Shown in pieces: positions 7,245 to 9,969 of a DNA stretch of 9,969 nucleotides (position 1 is the stretch's first letter; each line of letters begins with the position of its first letter). The notes beneath the pieces were generated by a model. That model ran no database searches and was not told the DNA's origin. It worked only from the letters and a program-made list of their open reading frames with translations. Source of the DNA: Clostridium sp. CAG:465 (lineage in GTDB: Bacteria > Bacillota > Clostridia > TANB77 > CAG-465); contig FR891239.1 of the NCBI GenBank assembly GCA_000433755.1, positions 1,224-11,192 on the forward strand, given 5' to 3'. Position numbers and translations under genes: made by a program.

Positions 7245-7688
7245 ATGGATAAAATTTTAACTTTTATAGTAAATGAATATAATGAAATATTATTATTAAA
7301 AGGCAGTGAGAATGATCCTCAATTTAAAGAATCATTTTGGTATGTAGTAACAGGTGGATGTGAAAAATATGATTTAGATAGAGAAGAAACTGTTAAAAGA
7401 GAAGTAAAAGAAGAGACGGGTCTATTAACGAATAATAATATTTACTTAAACTGGATTTTAGAATATGAGTCTTTAGGAGTACAATGTAAGGAATATGTTT
7501 ATATAAGTTTTGTAAATAAAGATAATATTATATTAAATGAAGAAAACATAGATTATAAATGGTGTAAATTTGATGAATTTATGGAAAAAATAAATTGGTT
7601 TGGAAATAAGCAAATACTAGAAAAAGTTGTAAGTTTAGCAATTAAAAAGGAGTTATTTTTTAAATCTGAGAAAATAGATAAATTTTAA
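7245..7688 (+). CDS. NUDIX hydrolase
   Basis: 147 residues, a normal single-domain NUDIX length. Members cleave nucleoside diphosphates linked to another moiety, using divalent metal. The NUDIX box spans residues 38-60: Gly38, Arg52, Glu53, Glu56, Glu57 and Gly59 of the consensus Gx5Ex7REUxEExGU are present, but the first consensus Glu (position 44) is Leu, flanked by Asp43 and Asp45. The preceding FWYVVTGG is the usual strand before the box. The metal-binding REVKEE core is intact, so activity is plausible; substrate is not predictable. AGGAGGT (7229-7235) lies 9 nt before the ATG. It is transcribed alone, starting 27 bp after the transposase scrap, and no promoter or terminator is clear. 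Confidence 0.88.
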   Translation: MDKILTFIVNEYNEILLLKGSENDPQFKESFWYVVTGGCEKYDLDREETVKREVKEETGLLTNNNIYLNWILEYESLGVQCKEYVYISFVNKDNIILNEENIDYKWCKFDEFMEKINWFGNKQILEKVVSLAIKKELFFKSEKIDKF

Positions 7689-7941
7689 AATAATATATGG
7701 CTAATTGAAAGTTATAATTAACGCATTAAGGAAATATTTTGAAACCAGAATATAATAAGTTGTTAATCAACATAATATAAACATCTTAATTAAAAGTGAT
7801 TTGATAAATATGAGAGTATATAGTATAATGCCGTAGAAAACTTATTTTAATCTGAATGATTTTTACAATATTTTCCATTTATAGCATTTAAATTTTATAG
7901 AAGGTTCTTTATATCATTTTTTCATTGTACTTTTTTATAAT

Positions 7942-8694
7942 TTATTTTTCACCTAAATCTTGCATAAACCTTAATAAATATCCGTCAGGGTCTTGAATTA
8001 AAAATTCTTTATTTCCTAAGATTTTATCATTTTGTCTATACCAATTTTCTTCAATATCAAAAGCTATTGCGTAATTATTATTTTTAAAATTATTATATAT
8101 TTTATCAATATCTTCGACTTCTAATTGAAAATTGATTCCATTTCCAAAAGGATATTTTAGTTCTCCAACATTCCATTTATCATTATCTGATAACTCTTGT
8201 AACATAAATTGAATATTGTTTAAGGATATGAAAGTAAATTTATTTTCTGGTCTATTATATTTTACTTCAAATCCAGCAGTTTTATAAAATTTTAAACTGT
8301 TTTCTAAACTGATTACAGATAACTCAGGAATATTTTCATTCCAATTTATATAATCATTAGGTCTTAAAATTGTACTTTTAAAATATTGTTCTTGAAAATT
8401 AGTCAAAACTTTAATCTCTTCATTAGTAAATGCTTTATTTTCAGGAACGATAATTAATTTGTCATCATTATCATTTGTTCTATGAATTATTGCAATACAT
8501 TTTCCAGTAAAGTTTTCTAATGGTTCATAAATTCCTAAAACATAAGCATCTAATTCTTCACAATCATCACTTACGGTATTAGGTACATAACCATAATTTA
8601 CTGGATAAATAAATCCATGCTTTGGATGTTTGCTACCCATAGGTCTATCTATTTTTATTTCTAAAGTTTTATTTAAATATTCTATATTATTCAT
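7942..8694 (-). CDS. Fusion: inorganic-pyrophosphatase-like domain plus glyoxalase/bleomycin-resistance (VOC) domain
   Basis: 250 residues in two parts. Residues 1-110 match the start of inorganic-pyrophosphatase-like proteins: IDRPMGSKHPKHGFIYPVNYGYVPNT, then DDCEELDAYVLG at the place of the DGDPLD metal loop, and IHRTNDNDDKLIIVPE at the place of the DxKD segment. Two acidic metal-loop positions are Glu rather than Asp and the C-terminal third of a normal pyrophosphatase is absent. Residues about 121-250 form a VOC fold of the bleomycin-resistance type: IPELSVISLENSLKFYKTAGF, then YPFGNGINFQLEVEDID and a closing QDPDGYLLRF. The VOC fold binds metals or small toxic molecules. The gene starts 2 bp after the stop of the 2H phosphoesterase gene and its AGGAGA (8701-8706) lies within that gene's last codons, so the two are translationally coupled. 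Overall activity cannot be predicted. Confidence 0.85.
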   Translation of the reverse strand: MNNIEYLNKTLEIKIDRPMGSKHPKHGFIYPVNYGYVPNTVSDDCEELDAYVLGIYEPLENFTGKCIAIIHRTNDNDDKLIIVPENKAFTNEEIKVLTNFQEQYFKSTILRPNDYINWNENIPELSVISLENSLKFYKTAGFEVKYNRPENKFTFISLNNIQFMLQELSDNDKWNVGELKYPFGNGINFQLEVEDIDKIYNNFKNNNYAIAFDIEENWYRQNDKILGNKEFLIQDPDGYLLRFMQDLGEK

Positions 8695-8696
8695 GC

Positions 8697-9200
8697 TTAT
8701 TCTCCTAATTTTATATTTTTAATAATAATGGACTCTTCATTGCTACCTATAAATTCAATAGAAACTTCATTAATCATAGTTGTAAATTCATAATTGAAAT
8801 TAGAAAAATCTATTAAATTATCAGCTTGACTAAGTGTTATATGTGGAATGTATTGTATTGATTTTTTAAAATGACTTGGTATTATTTTTTCATATATATC
8901 ATCGTGTAATTTTAATATTTCGTAATTTCCCTTTACACAGTTTAATAAAATATAGTTATCGTCAGATAAAGAAATGCCTTTAAAAGTTACTTCAAAGTGA
9001 GAGTGTTTTTTTAATAAGGCAGATAATTTAGAAATTAAATCTTCATTACTTATTTCATCTTTAAAGGGAAAAGCCAGAGTTATATGTGGTGCTACTAAAT
9101 TTGATAATCTATCGTATTTATTTCTAATTTTCTCAATTATTTTCATATTATCAAATTTAGGAAAAATTAATATATCTCGTTTACCAATATTATTATACAT
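8697..9200 (-). CDS. 2H phosphoesterase, 2'-5' RNA ligase family
   Basis: 167 residues with the two diagnostic HxT motifs, PHIT at 38-41 (His39, Thr41) and PHIT at 119-122 (His120, Thr122), spaced as in the ThpR/YjcG-type 2H family of about 170 residues. These enzymes act on 2'-5' or 2',3'-cyclic phosphodiester bonds in RNA ends or nucleotides; the substrate is not evident. No membrane segment or signal peptide, so cytoplasmic. AGAAGG (on the minus strand, 9208-9213) lies 7 nt before the ATG, and a well-formed promoter lies upstream. It is the first gene of a two-gene unit with the pyrophosphatase-VOC fusion. Confidence 0.88.
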   Translation of the reverse strand: MYNNIGKRDILIFPKFDNMKIIEKIRNKYDRLSNLVAPHITLAFPFKDEISNEDLISKLSALLKKHSHFEVTFKGISLSDDNYILLNCVKGNYEILKLHDDIYEKIIPSHFKKSIQYIPHITLSQADNLIDFSNFNYEFTTMINEVSIEFIGSNEESIIIKNIKLGE

Positions 9201-9252
9201 TTACAGACCTTCTAATTATTTATTAATTATTATTCACCAACTCATTAAACCT

Positions 9253-9281
9253 ATCTTATCATATTTTATATCATTAATCAA
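9253..9281 (-). promoter_or_regulatory. Sigma-A promoter of the 2H phosphoesterase operon
   Basis: On the minus strand TTGATT (9281-9276) and TAAGAT (9258-9253) are 17 bp apart. Transcription would start near 9246, about 45 nt before the ATG at 9200. Confidence 0.65.
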
Positions 9282-9338
9282 CGTTTTAGAAATTTTTATC
9301 GTATATTTGTTTGCATTTATTATATACGTTTTTTCTTT

Positions 9339-9564
9339 TTATATTGTACTTTTCTTCCGATTTTTAAAAAAGTTAATTCTTCTTCTGCAAATCTGCTACA
9401 ATAATAATCAGCTATTTTTGTTGTCAAAAATTTTCTATTGTAGTTTTTATCTCTTTACTCTCCTGTTTTAGTATTTTCTGCTTTTTAATCATTAAATTTG
9501 AATATTTCTATTCAAATATATTTTTAAGTTTATAATTTAATTCTACATATTTTTTATAGTAACA
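9339..9564 (-). pseudogene. Degenerate coding remnant, family not recognised
   Basis: Read on the minus strand, three consecutive pieces keep a protein-like composition but are separated by stops and a frame change: YYKKYVELNYKLKNIFE, then MIKKQKILKQESKEIKTTIE, then ADYYCSRFAEEELTFLKNRK. Together they resemble a lysine/glutamate-rich helical or coiled-coil segment. There is no usable start and no recognisable motif. The piece abuts the tRNA fragment at 9568 on its 5' side, consistent with the end of an old mobile element. In such AT-rich DNA chance is possible. Confidence 0.25.
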
Positions 9565-9567
9565 TAT

Positions 9568-9614
9568 GGCTCATAACCTGAAGGTCGTAAGTTCGAGTCT
9601 TACCCCCGCAACCA
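9568..9614 (+). tRNA. 3' half of an initiator tRNA-Met gene (attachment-site copy)
   Basis: From the anticodon stem to CCA the sequence is tRNA: anticodon loop CTCATAA (9570-9576, anticodon CAT 9572-9574), 3' stem CCTGA, variable loop AGGTC, a perfect T stem GTAAG/CTTAC (9587-9591 and 9599-9603) around TTCGAGT, acceptor strand CCCCGCA (9604-9610), A and CCA (9612-9614). The AAGGTCG and CCCCCGCAACCA segments, and A at position 72, match bacterial initiator tRNA rather than elongator tRNA-Met. Upstream of GG at 9568-9569 the homology stops: the 5' stem, D arm and TGCGGGG/CGCGGGG are missing. It cannot be a functional tRNA. The 3' half of a tRNA is the usual att core left by tyrosine integrases, and an integrase lies 209 bp downstream. 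Confidence 0.85.
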
Positions 9615-9620
9615 AACTTT

Positions 9621-9660
9621 AATCACTAGAACCATAACGGTTTTAGTGATTTTTTTATTT
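9621..9660 (+). terminator. Rho-independent terminator after the tRNA fragment
   Basis: AATCACTAGAACC (9621-9633) and GGTTTTAGTGATT (9639-9651) form a 13-bp stem with one G-U pair and a 5-nt loop, followed by a T-rich tail at 9650-9660. It begins 6 bp after CCA, where a tRNA transcript would end. Confidence 0.8.
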
Positions 9661-9822
9661 TATTTAAAGGTTGATATAATCACTAAAAATCGTCTTCTTA
9701 TGTCAATTTGGGGAGAAATTGGAGATGAACTCCTCAAACTAGACCTTTGTAATACTATAAATTTCAACAAAATTCATAGCTGATAAATATGAGAGCAAAA
9801 AAGATTTAGTAATATTGAATTG
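9661..9822. other. Non-coding DNA between att fragment and integrase, with repeats
   Basis: It contains a third AATCACTAAAA copy (9678-9688) in addition to the two in the terminator arms, and a 9-bp hairpin TTTGGGGAG (9707-9715) with CTCCTCAAA (9730-9738), one G-U pair. A 27-codon frame at 9700-9783 has no ribosome binding site. Such short repeats next to a tRNA att core may be integrase or excisionase arm sites, which is inference. Confidence 0.35.
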
Positions 9823-9969
9823 TTAATGTGCATTAGTAACTAATAAATTTTCTAGTACATTTCCTGCGTGTTTGTCGTGCAATTTTAAAGGATGTACATA
9901 GAAATTATAGGTTGTAGTAATCTGTGCATGGCCAAGTCTTGCTGATACAGTTGCTACATCTACTTGCTG
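9823..9969 (-). CDS. Tyrosine-recombinase integrase, C-terminal end only
   Basis: The minus-strand frame enters at the right edge and runs to the TAA at 9823-9825, giving 48 residues. They carry the end of the catalytic domain of phage/ICE integrases: RLGHAQITTTYNFYVHP, with the LGH histidine at fragment residue 14 and the nucleophilic tyrosine most likely at 24 (in FYVH). The arginine and the first part of the catalytic box lie outside the window. These enzymes insert and excise mobile elements at att sites, often in tRNA genes. Its stop is 209 bp from the initiator-tRNA fragment and the gene is transcribed toward it, the usual int-att layout. The rest of the element should lie to the right. 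Confidence 0.9.
   Translation of the reverse strand, partial: QQVDVATVSARLGHAQITTTYNFYVHPLKLHDKHAGNVLENLLVTNAH

Noticed and set aside
9700..9783. 27-codon plus-strand frame beginning MSIWGEIGDELLKLDL
   Set aside because: No ribosome binding site and no recognised family; it lies in the att-flanking repeats.
7802..9795. 15-bp direct repeat TGATAAATATGAGAG at 7802-7816 and 9781-9795
   Set aside because: In DNA this AT-rich, about one exact 15-mer repeat is expected by chance in 10 kb, and the flanks do not extend the match.
1..9969. CRISPR array or known defence system
   Set aside because: No regularly spaced repeats and no recognisable nuclease, methylase or toxin-antitoxin pair; the PPase-VOC and 2H genes alone do not justify the label.

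Overview
The window is very AT-rich and reads as a low-GC Firmicute, most likely one of the Clostridia. The evidence is the strong A/T bias in every codon class, AGGAGG/GGGGTG-type ribosome binding sites, sigma-A promoters with 17-bp spacers, hairpin-plus-U-tract terminators, and protein families common in clostridial genomes. TGA acts as an ordinary stop and Trp is coded by TGG. No species can be named from this sequence.

Left part (1-5868) looks like chromosomal backbone. It starts inside an ankyrin-like helical-repeat gene that is cut by the window edge and ends at a strong terminator. A well-formed promoter (910-938) then drives a two-gene unit: a secreted/membrane polymer-forming (bactofilin-like) protein and a complete P-type calcium-class ATPase, whose start is better placed at the ATG at 2259 than at the GTG upstream. 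Next comes a small thiol/sulfur pair, a single-domain rhodanese and a thioredoxin, closed by a terminator. The rhodanese start codon lies inside a perfect 12-bp inverted repeat with its ribosome binding site in the loop, which is the clearest regulatory feature in the window.

Middle part (5869-7941) looks like accessory, partly decayed DNA. It holds a possible insertion-sequence end, a SWIM zinc-finger gene with its own promoter but an apparent frameshift beside an A10 run, a short scrap resembling the N-terminus of an IS256-type transposase, and an intact NUDIX hydrolase.

Right part (7942-9969) has a minus-strand operon with a clear promoter. A 2H phosphoesterase (2'-5' RNA ligase family) is followed after 2 bp by an unusual fusion of an inorganic-pyrophosphatase-like domain with a glyoxalase/bleomycin-resistance (VOC) domain. 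Upstream of it lie a degenerate coding remnant, the 3' half of an initiator tRNA-Met gene ending in CCA, a terminator with iterated AATCACTA motifs, and the C-terminal end of a tyrosine-recombinase integrase that runs off the window. The tRNA fragment next to an integrase marks an attachment site of an integrated element. The direction of the fragment means the DNA to its left may belong to an earlier element, so this could be a tandem junction.

The best candidates for something new are the rhodanese start-codon hairpin, the pyrophosphatase-VOC fusion coupled to a 2H phosphoesterase, and the tRNA-fMet/integrase junction. I see no complete defence system or CRISPR array.
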